The notes under the pieces: model-generated | Told to the model about the DNA's origin: nothing | The model's input: only the letters and a program-made list of their open reading frames with translations | Databases searched by the model: none | Shown: positions 35,422 through 48,640 of the stretch, in pieces | Layout: each line of letters opens with the position of its first letter | Numbering within the stretch: the first letter of the stretch is position 1 | Program-made: the position numbers and the translations under genes | Assembly: GCF_010389155.1 (NCBI RefSeq) | Contig: NC_057764.1 | Coordinates: 9,672,001-9,736,000 of the forward strand | Direction: 5' to 3' | DNA length: 64,000 nt | DNA from: Erigeron canadensis | Lineage: Eukaryota; Streptophyta; Magnoliopsida; Asterales; Asteraceae

Positions 35422-36347
35422 AATGATCTGATGGCTATGATGGCTAAAACTTTTAACCGTTTCAAAGCCAGAGCTAACTACCCACTGGACAACTGCACCC
35501 AGTTCTTCCTTGATAAGACCAATCTGACATGCTTTAAATGTGGCAGAAAAGGTCATTTCATGAAAGAGTGCAAGTCCAATCAATTTGTCTCACAATCTGG
35601 TCCATCAACTTCTTATAACAAGCCTGATGATAGCTACAGATTAAATACAAAAACTTAAGGCTCAAATTGCTCTCATGTCTGCAGAGAAGATAATAATAAA
35701 TGCATGGTGTCAAAAGAAGAATGGGTTCCCTCTGATGACTCATCAGTCGATGATGAAGAGGAAAGAGATTGTTGTTATATGGCTCTAGCTGATGAAGAGC
35801 ACCTGGTGAAAGAAGATGTCACATCTGGAAGATGGGTGGACATTGTCATTAAAAGGGTAATAGATTATGACAAAGAAACTGATCCTGAGTTAAAATTGGA
35901 CATTGCTGAAGCTTTAAACTCTGTTTTAATGTTTGTGGAAACTGTTCGTTCAGAAATCAAATATTTTGAAACAGATTTTTCTGAATGACAAACTTACAAT
36001 CTAAGTTAAAAGAATTGCAAGATATTGAACTACTTTCAAAGCACAAGTTTTGGTTACTGAACAACTGGTCCAAGAAAGGAAGAACTGGAAAATCTTTTAT
36101 CAAAAGAAAAACATGTTATCCAGTCATGGCTTAAGACCAAGAAACCATATGATGCTGCACGTAACTAGTACCCCTCCCAAAAACGTGCATATCTGGGGGT
36201 GATGTTAATGCTGCTGCATTAATACCTGTTGTTGACCGACTGCCTGAAGTGTTAAAACCTAGCACTATCTATGATGAACCAACAACACCCAAACTTGTAT
36301 TATTCCTCCTGTTCAATTGTTTGAGGTTAAGACTGGAGCTCCATAGA
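35422..36347 (+). pseudogene. A gag, second version, partial
   Basis: It begins at NDLMAMMAKTFNRFKA and includes the zinc knuckle CFKCGRKGHFMKEC (35531-35572) and the acidic EEWVPSDDSSVDDEEERD block. It carries many one-base slips relative to the first version, for example around 35480-35510, 35955 and 36080. Confidence 0.85.
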
Positions 36348-36639
36348 TGAATGCTCCAGTCAAGAAGGTTAAGCAGAATAACCTTTGCCTCAATCATCTT
36401 CTAAAGAACCCCAGGTTCAGAAAAGAAGAATGTTGTTCCTCCACCTAAGCCAAAAGTACAGTCAACTGGAAAGGCTGGAGAGTCAGTTTCAACTACTAAC
36501 TACTGGCTCGTCAGTTCAAAGTTGTAATGCAAGAATTAATTTTGAGGGTACTTCATCTGGCCCTAAACAAAATACAAAACCTTTTTCCAAGAAAGAAAAA
36601 TAGCACACCTTTGACAAGAAAAAGAAAAAGGTTTAAAAC

Positions 36640-39600
36640 TGTAAGTTCCAGTGGTGTTTACTGAGAAACCCACTACTTTTGAAAGTGAAATCAACCAGAC
36701 CTGCTGGGATCCATCCTTGTAGATCCAGAGAACCCATCAGTCGATGGGTTTGCAACCTTTAAACTAATAATCTGGTGGATGTGCAGGGCGATCGAAAGAA
36801 ATATATTTGGTATCCCTGCTGGAGGAGTTCGAAGTTTCAGACGACCCTCCATTACTTTTGGAAATGATGGTTCTGGAAAGACTGAGGGATACGGTATTCT
36901 GAATAATGGTCAAGTCAAATTCAGACGAGTGGCTTATGTAAATGGTTGAAATATAATCTCATAAGTGTGAGCCAGTTGTGTGATGATGGCTACCAGGTGT
37001 TATTTAACATCTCTCAAGGCATCGTATTTAATAAGGATTGGAAGGTAGTATTGATTGCTCCCAGAAAAGGGAATGTGTACGTGATGGATATAAAGCTCTC
37101 CTTCATAGCAGTGTTTCTATACCAAGCTGATGAAGACACAAACTGGCTATGGCATAAAGGTTGTCCCATTTAAATTTCAAGAATATCAACAAGTTGTCCA
37201 GAAAACAACTTGCAGATGGGATACCTTCGGTCTCCTTCAAAAAGGAAAGGCCATGTCCAGGATGTGAGATGGGGAAGCAGAAACGCACCAGTTTCAAGAC
37301 AAAACAGAATTTTAGCATATCTGAACCTCTTCATATGCTTCATATGGACCTCTTTGGTCCAGTAATGTTCAGACTCGTGCTGGTAAGAAATATACCCTGG
37401 TAGTTGTTGATGAATACTCCAGATATTGTTGGGTAATATTTCTTAATCAAAGAATGAAACTGCTGCTGAAATCATCGCTCTTATCAAGCAAATTGAACAA
37501 ATACAAGCGAAAAGTGTGTCAGTTAAGAAGTGATAATGGAACAGAATTCCAAAATGCAACTCTGGAGAAATTCTGCACTGACACTGGCATCTCCCAAATT
37601 TCTCATCACACACACACCAGAACAGAATGGGGTTGTAGAAAGAAAGAACAGAACGCTGATAGAAGCTGCCAGGAGTATGCTTGCTGAATCTGGTCTTCCT
37701 AAATGTACTGGGCTGAAGCAATTGCAACTGCTTGTCAACTCAAAACTCAAATCGCTCATATAAGTGAAGACACAAGAAGACATCCTATGAAATATTGAGA
37801 TAAAAAACCAAATATTGGTTATTTTCACGTTTTTGGATGTCCAGTATACATCCTGAACGACTCCAGTCAGTTAGGCAAATTTGATGCCAAAGCTGATGAA
37901 GGATATTTCTTAGGATATTCAGCCATTCGCAAAGCCTTCGGGGTCTACAACAAAAGACTGGAAAAGGTCCAGGAGTCAATACATGTCACATTTATGAGTC
38001 AAATGAAGCAATCAATAAAAGGCCAACCCTTAATTCTCCCCCATAAAGTCCAATTATCTTTGGTGAATCTGATCCTATCAACTACAATAAAGATTCATCT
38101 GAAGATGTTTCCAGTCATCCTGACTTGGAACCAGTGCAATTTGAAAAACCTTCTAGTAATACTTCATTCTATCCTTCAATAAGTTTCAAATACCCTCTGA
38201 ACTTGTTATTGGATCAGATTTTCGTACTACTCCTCCAGTATCAGATTCAATTGATTTTGAGCCAGTAATCCAAGAAATGCCTTTAAATGAAGAATTTCAT
38301 GATGCAAATCGTGATCTTACAGATTCTGATGAAGATGCTGAAGTTGTCTGGCAAGATCCTACTCTAGAGAATCAATTGAACTCTTGCACTGATATTGTTG
38401 TAAGAAACAATCCTGGTCAATACTCTAAGTGGACAAAAGCTCACCCAATCAACCAGATTATCGGTGACTCCAGTAGAGGGGTTCAGACCAGAAGTGCCTC
38501 CAGTGAACAATGTTTATATGTCAGCTTCTTATCACTGATTGAACCGAAGAAGATTGACGAGGCAATGAATGACCCAAGCTGGGTGATAGCTATGCAAGAA
38601 GAGCTTCACCAGTTCGAACAAAATAAAGTTTGGAATCTGGTTCCTCCTCCAGTTGGCAAGAAAGAACCAATTGGAACCAGATGGGTCTTCAGGAATAAGG
38701 TTGATGAAGATGGTCATGTGATCAGAAATAAGGCCAGATTGGTGGCACAAGGGTACGTCCAGACAGATCTTGACTTTGAAGAATCTTTTGCACCAGTAGC
38801 AAGGTTAGAAGCCATCAGAATGTTTTAGCCTTTGCTGCTCATCATAAGTTCAAGGTCTACCAGATGGACGTAAAAAGTGCATTTTTGAATGGAGAATTAG
38901 AAGAAGTAGTTTTGTCAAGCAACCTCCAGGCTTCATTGATGAAAAGCATCCACATTGGTATATCGTCTGGACAAGGCACTGTATGGCCTCAGACAAGCCC
39001 CTCGAGCCTGGTATGATACTCTGACCAAACACTTATCAGAAAATGGTTTCAAAGAGGTGCAATTGACAATACCTTATTTATTCTTAGTGAAAGAGGTAAT
39101 CTTCTGTTGGTACAAGTTTATGTTGATGATATTATTTTGGTTCTACTGATGAATCTTTGTGCAAGAAATTTTCAAAAATCATGTCTTCAAAATTTGAAAT
39201 GAGTTTAATGGGTGAATTAATATTTTTTCTTGGACTCCAGATTAAACAAACCAGTGATGGTATTTTATTAATCAAGAAAAATATGTTAGAGATATTTTAA
39301 GAAATATCGATATGAATTCGTCACCTTCAAAATCAACTCCAATTTCTGCACCTTTAACAATAGATTCAGATCCTGATGGAAGCCACTGAACACCACTGCC
39401 TATAGAGGCATGATTGGTTCACTAATGTATTTAACTGCCAGTAGACCAGATATAATGTTTGCAACATGTCTTTGTGCCAGATATCAGTCTAACCCAAAAA
39501 GATCTCATCTGGCGGCTGTAAAGCGCATTTTGAAGTACCTTAAGGGTACTCCCAGTTTGGGTCTTTGGTATCCCAAAGGCTCAGGCTTAGATCTAATGGG

Positions 39601-40060
39601 TTATTCAGATTCAGATCATGCAGGTTGTAAGATAGACAGGAAATCCACTACTGGTGGATGTCATTTCCTTGGTGGAAAACTGATGAGCTGGACCAGTAAG
39701 AAGCAAACTTCAGTTTCTTTATCCACTGCTGAAACTGAAGTAGAATATGTATCTGTAGCCAGTTGTTGTGCTTAGATACTCTGGATGAAGCACCATTGCT
39801 TGATTATGGTATTAAGTATTCAAAGACTCTTATCTTTTGTGACAATACCAGTGCCATTACTATCTCAAACAATCCAGTCATGCATTCCAAGACGAAACAC
39901 ATTGATGTCAGGTATCATTTTATTCACGATCATGTAATGAAAAATGATGTTGAAATCCACTTTATTCCCACTGATAAACAACTTGCTGACATTTTACAAA
40001 ACCTTTGGATGAAAAACTTTTCAAAATCTTGTCAGTGAGTTGGGAATGTTGAACCCTTAA
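36640..40060 (+). pseudogene. A pol (protease, integrase, RT, RNase H), second version
   Basis: It has the same domain order as 24420-27861. The protease active-site lesion (about 36775), the integrase-region TAA near 37760 and the RNase H TAG at 39773-39775 are all shared. Three stops of the first version are sense codons here: CAG near 36371 and near 37275, and GAA near 38780. New frame slips occur, for example at 37360-37480, 38828, 38910 and 39270-39380. YVDD lies near 39120. Confidence 0.88.
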
Positions 40061-40841
40061 TCTGCAACCTTGTTATGAACGCCTTTGTGACACTGGCAGG
40101 GTTCTTTGATTCCAGATTTATAAATCTATACCAGTAAAGCTATCGAACGCCTTTGTGATACTATCTTTGCACTGATAGATTTATTGATCACCATTCCAGG
40201 GTGAAAAACTCAGACGACATCTTTTATATATCTAAGTTTTAGGGAGAAATTATTAATTTATTTTCTCACTGGACAAATTTTTCTAAAAAATGTTTCTAGT
40301 ACCTTGTAAATGTGTCCCTCTCATTAATACTGGATAAGTTGATGTGCATGTTTGAAGTAACTTCAGTTGCTTTGTAAATGTGTCCCTCTCATTTGTATAT
40401 ATTAGTTGATGTGCGTGTTTGAGGAATACCAGAATGGTCAATCTGGGTACTTCTGGAGTGTCCCTCCAGTGTACCATTGATGCATGTTCTACTGGCCTAA
40501 TCCACCAGTGAAACTGGAGTGTCCAGTCAACCTCCAGATGCATTAAAATGAGTCTTTGTGTGTCAAATCATTTCTTTTTAATACGTAAGGATAGTGCATG
40601 CCAACCTTACAAATTTTTCATCTGGACAGTTACTGTTTAGCGTACGTGGCATGACTTTTCAATTAAATGATGGTTTTGTTACCTTAGGAAGACAAAAAGT
40701 GCAAGTGGGTAATTTTTGTGGGCTGTCAACCATCATACATTTATGTGTGATGGGAAACATTAAATGCGGATGTCAAAACCGATCAAAACTGTTTTGAACT
40801 TTTTCAAACTTACCGTTTTGAATTTCATTTTCTCTTTCCTC

Positions 40842-40849
40842 TATAAATA
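40842..40849 (+). promoter_or_regulatory. Internal TATA box of accessory gene, second version
   Basis: TATAAATA, 171 bp before ATG 41020, identical in sequence and spacing to 28648. Confidence 0.6.
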
Positions 40850-41019
40850 CCCACATTTACCTTCACTTTCAGATTCATCTCGAAAAATCATTTACTCCCA
40901 TATCTTCAAATTCCTTCATTTATTTCCTTCTTCATTTACTCTCCAATCATCATCATCTCTCTTATTAAATTTCTGTTCTCAATCTTAAATTCCTTCACTT
41001 TCATTTTCATATATCTAAA

Positions 41020-44000
41020 ATGGCTCATAAACCATCTCCTAAAATCTTCTAGCCGCAAACTATAATCCTGCTGATAATGTCAAGAAGGCATCTCATATAT
41101 CTCTTTCTGCTGATGCCATCCGCATAAACATGAATAACTGGATAGCAAAACTCTCAACAAATCACACTGCAACTTCAATCATTGGAAGGTGAACACCTTC
41201 TTCTTGAGTAGTCTACTCTATGGTGCCCTAACCCTAAATCCGGGCAAAATGTATCATGAATATCTTTGTGAATTCTGGTATACTGTTGTGTACGTGGAAA
41301 GTGATGAATCCATCCACTACACATTAAAACAAGGCACCAAACACTTCACCATTACTGTTGATTCCCTCAGAGATGCCCTGAGGATGAATTACTTTGATTA
41401 GAATGAAATTTCCATTGAGATTCCATCTGGAATCAATACCAGGGAGGTGTGCAGGTTGATGGGGCACACAGAGATAGTGGATGAGAATGGTCAGCTGCTC
41501 AGGAAGGGCACTGTATATATGAGCAGGCTGACAGATTCATGGAGGTATTTCTTCACTCATCTTGTTGAGTGTTTGGGTGGCAGTTCTGGAGGTTTAATCA
41601 GATAAACCAGACACAGTTCCAGATTGCTTACTACTTATGGAATGGGTACAGGGCGGACTTTGCCCAGATCTTCTTTAATGATCTGGTGGAAAGATTGAGG
41701 GTCAAGAGCAGGAAGGCCTTCATTCCATACATTCGATTTATGTCCATCATATTCAGAAGGGCCTTGAAGAATGAGTACTCTGTAAATACAACTCATTTTT
41801 CAATGTGTGAATATCTGAGGGACCTCAACCAGTTGACCTCATCTCCTACTGAGGTCGACATTCCATCGGTGATGCTTTATCAATTCAGAATTCAAGAATA
41901 TGCAATTACATCATCACCTGATGAGGAGGTTGTTGGTGAGCCTCATAACGATGAGGAAATTGTTGATGATGTTACTGCTGAAAGGGTGCAACCTATTTCC
42001 CAGATCGCCCCAGATCTTCAGCAGCAAGGTGTGAATATTGTTGAAATTCCACCTAATCCCACAAGGCCAAGGAATAGAACTCGTCATCTTAGGAGAGACG
42101 GAGTTCTGGTATCATCCCTTCCAGAATCAACTCATCAAGATTCTAGAGAAATTGTTTAGGAAACTGCCCCAGTAACCACTTCTCCAGTAAAAGTAGAAGC
42201 AAGTGGTGAAGAAGAAAGAGGATCTGGATCACCTCTTGTCATTCCAGTGGCAACCGCTGAAAGTGGGGACATCATGGCTGCTGATGGGTCCCTAATTGTT
42301 GAAGAGGTTGAGGGGGAACAAGTTAGACGGGTTTAAGGAGATAATCTGGAGTAGGTGGCTCAGATTGATTTAAATGTTAGGGTGGAGAATGTAGAAGTAG
42401 AGGACCAGGCAGGTGGAACTGGCCCAGATTGGGATATGGTTGATTCTCCACTATCTGAGGATAATGATTTTGATGTGAATATGAGTTTTCTAGGAGAAGA
42501 AGTTGATCGTACCATCCACTTTGTCTCCCAATCAATTCTATCTGATATGCCTCCTCTACCCCCAGAAAATACACCAACAACCCTTCCAGAACAAACAACA
42601 ACAACTCTTGAATCACTTTCTGCACCAGAAATTCAACATTCTGAACCACTGGCAGTCACCCAACCAACTGAAAATATCACAAGGGTGTTGCCAGTATCAT
42701 CAATCACCAGAATCACCAATCCTTCCAGTGGTCTCTCCTCTTCTTCTTCAACCGAGGTCCAAGGCCTTTTTGATAAGGTGGCGGACCTGGAGAGATCACT
42801 TCAGGCTTCTTCTCAGGTTATTTCTGACTTCAAAACTATAATTTCCAATAATCTTAAGTCAGAAATGAACATTTTTGCTGGAAATGAGAAAATAGTCTTT
42901 GAGAAGCTGGATGAACTTGTCATGGCAACAAATAGAAATTCTGAATCAATACAAGTTGCAGTCCAGGGAATCAAGGGGGATGTGGTGAGAAGTGTTCAGA
43001 CTGCCATTCAAACTGAAGTTGCTCAACCTCTGGCAAGTCTGACTGGTGTTGTTCAGAATTTGACCACCTGAATAAGCTCTTTGGAGAGCAGGCCAACCCT
43101 AGAGAAAAACTCAGTGGTCAGCACCCTCAGTGATGAAGTTGTTAGAAAGTTCAGAGGCAATATGTTGAAAGAAATCACTGAGGAGGTGTCTGAAACTCTC
43201 CTTAGAAATCTTCGAGATGGGTTGTTGCCTGTAGTTATGAAGATGATTGACGCTCAGTTGCCTCGCCACTTTCCTCAGGATCTTGAAATAATCAAAAAGG
43301 AAGTGATGCAGTTGTGGAAAACTGTAAACAACATTGCTCCAGTGTCTGGTCGAACATTTGACTCTGCTGATAGACATAAACTGGATCAGGTGTGGAATCA
43401 TCTTCAATCTGGAGATGCTTCCAAGGGGGAAGGTTCTGGTTCTGGTACAGAGAAGGTTGATCCTAGGAAGAAGATCGAAGTCTGGAAGAAGGTTATTGGA
43501 GAAGATGTCACTGGTACTGAAGCCAGTGGACAAGTTGAGGAAGAGGCTGCTTGTACTGATGCCAGTGAGCCAGTTTTTGAAGAGTTCCCAGATATCACTA
43601 CCACAATGAAAAGTCTCAAAAGAAAGAAAGTGGTATATGGGGAACCAACAAATGAAGCAGAAGAGGAATATGTGTCTGCTGATGAGGCCAAGGCAAAGAG
43701 ACTGGAGCAAGAGTGCATCTTAATTGAAATTTTTAAGAAAAACTTAAAAGATGACTTACAACGCTGGCAGGTTGGGCGTACAAATTGAAGTTTACAAAAA
43801 GATGAAGGATGATCCCAGGCTGAAGAACTGTCTGGATGCCTTGGATGACGTCTATATTAGATCCATGTATGCTCAGGATGAACAAGTATATGATTATGAA
43901 ATTTATGGTGTGAGCATACTGGATCTTATTGCCTAGAGAAGAGAAGAATTGAAAAATCTCCAGCAACAAGTAAGGAGTAATGCAACTGCTTTGGAGCATG

Positions 44001-44581
44001 AATATAGGAAGAAGGTTAAGGATTTGCCCAAGGCACCAGCCAGAAAATCCAAAGTTGCCAGAGATGCAGATCTTAGCACCTTCATTCCCTTGAACACAAC
44101 TGAAAGGATAAACAAAGAAAAATTTCAACAAGTGGCTGAACAAAGAAAAGTGTCCAGGGAAGTGGATGAAATGGTGAAAAGGGCTCAGACAAAAGAAAAA
44201 TATGAACATTTGTCACAATTTAGAGCTGATGTCCGATCAATACTGGGTGCTGAGATCCATCTGGCAGAAAATCAAGACAACTTCTCTAAGTTCCATGTCA
44301 AACTCTTCAGAGAAGGGAACTTTACTGATGAAAGAAAAGACACCTCAATCAGGGCTTTTGGGTGGTCAGAATTAAGAGAGATTGATCTTTCATTCAGGGG
44401 TAAAGATGTCTCCCAGGATGTTAAATACTTTATGAAGAGGATTGGCAAGGAATGGATGAGGAAGGAGTTGATGGAGATGGAGCTGGGCCTAAGGACTTCT
44501 CTTACTTCGTCTTCATCTCCAGGTGTAAAGAGGAATGCCACTGAGGAGCCAGCTGGGCATGCTGAAAAGAAACAGGCCTGA
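41020..44581 (+). pseudogene. A post-pol accessory gene, second (better) version
   Basis: This version keeps longer frames: 42355-43071, 43081-43788 and 43949-44581 are open. Real lesions shared with the first version are TAG near 41399 and 42157, TAG near 42353, TGA near 43069, a frameshift near 43770 and TAG near 43934. Slips private to this version are at 41045 and 41190. The downstream frames show the coiled-coil-like segments clearly (FDKVADLERSLQASSQVI; ELKNLQQQVRSNATALE). Total coding capacity before decay would be close to 1,180 codons. Confidence 0.75.
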
Positions 44582-44854
44582 CTCTGATATTGTACTTGTA
44601 TTTATTTTAATGTTGATAAAACTGTAACTTTCCTCCAGTTGGTGTCTGTAAATATAAGTTGCAATTCCTATTTTTTTTAAAAGTACTTATCCAGATTAAG
44701 TCTAGAAATTAAAATGTACAAACTGGGAACACTAATGATCTATAAAGTGGCTCTCCAGAAATTCAAATTAGACTTAGTCAAATTTTTCAAGGATTCTTCA
44801 AGCACAAACTTGTATAGATAAAAGCTTCAAAATCCTTGCATAATTTCTAAACAA

Positions 44855-44866
44855 ATAGGAGGAATT
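44855..44866 (+). other. A polypurine tract, second version
   Basis: ATAGGAGGAATT abuts the LTR start at 44867. Confidence 0.75.
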
Positions 44867-45850
44867 TGTTAGGTCCAGATTTACTGGACTCACTCCAGAC
44901 GTGACTGCTGGAGCCCTCTGAAGATTTGTCCAGAAATTATGTGAAGACCAGTGAACGACTTACTTGTACAGGAATCTGGATTCCACCAGATTTGTTCACT
45001 GGACTTCACTCCAGTCAAGATCTTTCCACTGAAGAACATTCTCACTGAAGTCGAAGATTGAAGTCGGAAGAAAGAAGTCTGACAAATAGCGGAGCTTACT
45101 AGAAGACTTACTAGATCTCCTGACTGGAGTCCTTGTTAGTATTCTAGACCTTACAAGTTTGAACACTGACTACGAGGAATTGACTTTATGCCTTTATATG
45201 CCTATAACCGGACAATCCATTTGTCTTTTGTTAAAAGCCTTACATGCATGTAAAGGTGGTTGGTTAATTAGAAAACAAGTCACTATCATGTGACTTTATT
45301 CTTGTACTTTAATCAATGCTTTTAAGGAATTAAAGTAATTTCCTTAAATGCATGTAACCATATTTGTATGGCAAAAAGAATATTATATTTATTCCTTTTG
45401 CCTATAAATACCAAGTCACTTCCTTTGTCCAAATTACATACATTTGCAATTTGGTGCCTTTGCTCAAATACTCTCGATCTAAACATTCATACTTCACAAC
45501 TTTAAGTATTTCGATCAAAGAGTTTATTTAGCAAAGATTAGATCACTTGTAATTCATAGGTTGTTTAGATACTTACTTTGTAATATCTTGTTCCGCAACA
45601 ACCTTGTATTTTATTTAACATTAATAAATAAAATACACTTGAAAATTACATTGTGTCTCACCGCTTACTTACTTGCTTATCTTTATATGGCTTAAGTACG
45701 TATTACGTTATATATATTCTTGCATTTATATTTATCGTAATACTAGTCCAATCTAGTGCTTACTTGACGTTTAATACTAGTCCTATCTAGTGATTACTTC
45801 ACTTGTTATTCTACACTTGTGGGTTAAACCATTGAGTGAGGGACTTCACA
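44867..45850 (+). repeat. A 3' LTR, second version
   Basis: 984 bp, against 983 bp for the 5' LTR, with only about five visible differences: CATATT/CAGATT near the start, one A/G, one T-run length, TATATTGC/TATATGGC with a nearby A/G, and GTCAAA/GTTAAA. TATAAATA lies at 45403-45410. It is followed by CTAGC. Confidence 0.95.
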
Positions 45851-46388
45851 CTAGCACATAGACAAACAGCAAACATAATATCTGGATGCGAAGCAGTCAG
45901 ATACATCAATGAGCCAATAATAGCACGATAATAATTTGGATCCACAAGTTTATCTTTTGGATCAAGAACTCCTAAACCATGATTCTTCTAAATAGGAGTA
46001 CCATATGTCTTGGATTCTAACATTTGAAACCTCTCCAAGATATCATCGACATACTTAGACTGGTGTACGAAAAATCCATCTTTCCTTTGATCAACTTGCA
46101 GTCCAAGGAAGAATTGAAGTTCCCCCATAGCACTCCTTTCAAATTCCTTTTTCATGCTCATTTCAAACTCTTTGCACATCTTTGTGTTAGATGAACCAGA
46201 TATGATATCATCCACATAAACTTGTACAATTAGATAATCTCGCTTCCGCCATTTGATAAATAAGGTGCTGTCTATCGAACCCCTAGTAAAACCATTTGTC
46301 AACAAATGTGTCGACAACTTCTCATAGCACACTCTGGGTGCTTGATGTAATCCATAAAGAGCCTTTTCAAGTCGATATTGTAAGTGCA
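45851..46388 (-). pseudogene. Element H Copia RT, second version
   Basis: The same fragment as 33632-34168, but with the frame unbroken from about 46389 to 45988 (YRLEKALYGL, YVDDIISGSS, FFLGLQVDQRKDGFF). The TAG between PI and KNHG remains (45988). Confidence 0.88.
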
Positions 46389-46930
46389 TGTCTATATCAA
46401 TAGCAGTCTAGATTGTTTGGGCTTATATTGTAATATGTCTTTGTCATGCAATTGTCATTAATGAACTTTGTATTATACATAGAATACTAGATTAAGTTAA
46501 AGTATTGAATGTGTAATTAATTCTGCTAAGTAAGAAATATGACCTCATATTTGCAGGGTCAAATACGAGGTGGACATAGGAATATGACCCCGTATTTGCA
46601 GGGTCAAATACGAGGCCAATCAACAATTACGACCTCGTAATTGTGATGGGTTGGGCTTGGATTTGCGAGGCTGACTCGCTGGAAATTCATTCAGGTGTTT
46701 CCTATAAATACCAGAACCATAACAGATATTAGGGTCGAGCATTTGTCGAATTATCAAGCATATTTGTGCAGGTTAATAGGTCAAAGGTCGTTCCGCTAGC
46801 CCGAAGAAGACCTGCGAGGTAGCAGGTGATCTAGGGGCTTTCGTTGTGAATCACCACGTTATAGAGAGGGCTTCCGCACCTCTGGATAACGGGATCAAAC
46901 TATTAACGATCCGCGTCAATGGGACTTACA
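46389..46930 (+). repeat. B 5' LTR, second version
   Basis: 542 bp, TGTCTATATC to GGGACTTACA. It contains the hairpin cluster (46542-46643) and TATAAATA at 46703-46710. Confidence 0.88.
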
Positions 46931-46932
46931 AG

Positions 46933-46945
46933 TGGTATCAGAGCC
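46933..46945 (+). other. B primer binding site
   Basis: TGGTATCAGAGCC, a full match to the plant initiator Met-tRNA type site, two bases after the LTR. Confidence 0.85.
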
Positions 46946-47136
46946 TCTTGGTTTAATACCGGAAGGTTATAGTTTGTTGGTGATAGACAACATCGATTTA
47001 GGGTCGTTTAGACGTTATTCTTTCACGAGTTTACGACCGGAAATCTTGTTCGTGGTATATCTTGGTGTTTGCAGCCGTCAAAAGCGTGTTTTTGGCTTTT
47101 GGGGTTTCGAATTCAAGAGAATCAGCGGACCAGCAG

Positions 47137-47335
47137 TGTTTACGACCTCGTGGGTTCATATTACCTCATCCAACTCGTATTTCGATTTGTGTTGCTAATT
47201 ACGACCTCGCCAGTTCAATTGCGACCTCGTATTTCGTATACGACCTCGTGAGCTCAATTACGACCTCACAGTTCAATTACGACTTCGAGTACTAATTTTG
47301 ACCTCGTGAACTTTACGACCTTGTTTATTTTTAAG
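47137..47335. repeat. Degenerate ACGACCTCGT array in B leader
   Basis: About nine occurrences of a TACGACCTCGT-like core spaced by roughly 20-25 nt, usually followed by a TTCAATT or GAACTTT-type spacer. The same core, as direct and inverted copies, builds the LTR hairpins. The first-contig version lies at about 34917-35105. Confidence 0.75.
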
Positions 47336-47365
47336 CAGTTCGTGAACTTTACAAGCTCGAAGAAA

Positions 47366-48640
47366 ATGACGCCTCAGTTACCCGCAAATTACCAAGCTTT
47401 GCTGAATCAAATGATTCTGATGGACCATGAAACCGGAAAGGCCAACTCACCACCAAAGTTGATAAGCCTTGACAGATACTTCAATTGGAAGGGCAGATTC
47501 GAGTCATACTGTAGATTGATGGATGTGAGGATGTGGATGTGTATTACAAAGGGTTATACTCCTCCTACAGTGCCGGGTGAAACTCCAGGTTCGAGCACTG
47601 CTAGGCTTGCTTCATATGAGCAAATGAACGTCAATTAGAAGAAAGATTATGAAGCTGAAAGCAAGGCATTAGGCTCGCTTCGAATGGCTCTCCAAGGGGA
47701 AGTTCTGCATCTGTTTGAAAAGTATGATACAGCAAAAGGCTTATGGGATGCACTCAAAGAGCATAGTGAAGGTGACGACGATCTCAAGAAGAGTAGGAAA
47801 GACTTGTTGAAGAAGCAGTATTATGTGTTCACTAGCTTCAAAGATGAAACTCTTGATGAGACACTGGTTCATTACAGTCATCTACTGGTTGAGTTTGCCT
47901 ACTTTGGGTACAATCCAGATCCAAAAGACGTGATCGAGAAGTTGTTGGAGGCACTTCCTATCAAATGGGAAGGATTTATCACTTTTATCCAATAAAATCC
48001 CGATTTCAGGAAATGGATACTGGAACAGATTATTCAAAAGCTGAGAAGCCAAGATATGAAAAGAAAATCGAAGGAAGCAGGTGGCAGTGATTTTGTTTAG
48101 CGTCCTTAACTCTATCATAGCAAGACAAGCATTCCTTCCTCAAGATTTTCAAGTGGAGGGATCACTGCCTTCTACAGTGGAGATGATAAGAAAATGAAGA
48201 GGACGATGGAGTCTAACAATAGCTTGTTGTATGTAAACTCTCTGGAATCAGCGATTGTTGTGCATAATGGTAATCAGAACAGTAAGTCTCCAAGCTCGGG
48301 TTTAACAGGTATGCCGATGAGCATAAGATCTGCTCGGGTTTAACAGGCATGCTTGCTTCTTTTGTGTCGGCTCATGAAAAGCTAATTGGAGGAAAATTGA
48401 CTGATCCTGAACTAGTTAGGGAGGATTACAAGCAAGTTGATCCAGACAATTTGGAAGAAATGGTCCTGAACTGGCAATTGGAAATGTTGACATTGAGAGT
48501 TCAGCGTTTCACTGATAGAACTTGAAGGAAAGTGATTGACGGCAAAGTAGGGTTTGATAAAAACAAGGTGAAATGTTTTAACAGTGATGGCTTTGGACAT
48601 TTTGCACGTGAGTGTCAGAGGCCAAGACGGGGTAACAATC
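47366..48640 (+). pseudogene. B gag
   Basis: ATG 47366 (MTPQLPANYQALL) is preferred to the upstream in-frame ATG at 47306, which lies in the repeat leader. The core reads KLISLDRYFNWKGRFESYC, then GLWDALKEHSEGDDD, KKQYYVFTSFKDETLDETL and PIKWEGFITF, typical of Copia gag. TAG near 47636 (after MNVN) and TAA near 47993 break it, with more stops to 48340. The zinc knuckle near 48570 is CFNSDGFGHFAREC, with the second Cys replaced by Ser. Confidence 0.8.

Larger units (their letters stand above)
35422..45850 (+). mobile_element. A again: 5'-truncated second version
   Basis: It is almost the same as 23178-33631, starting in gag and ending with the 3' LTR and CTAGC. Indels are densest in the first 3 kb after the gap, while the far end is cleaner than in the first contig. 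It most likely represents the same insertion rather than a second element. Confidence 0.9.

Noticed and set aside
35245..35658. Open frame running across the N gap
   Set aside because: It joins B gag to A gag through 100 N; it is an artefact of the gap.
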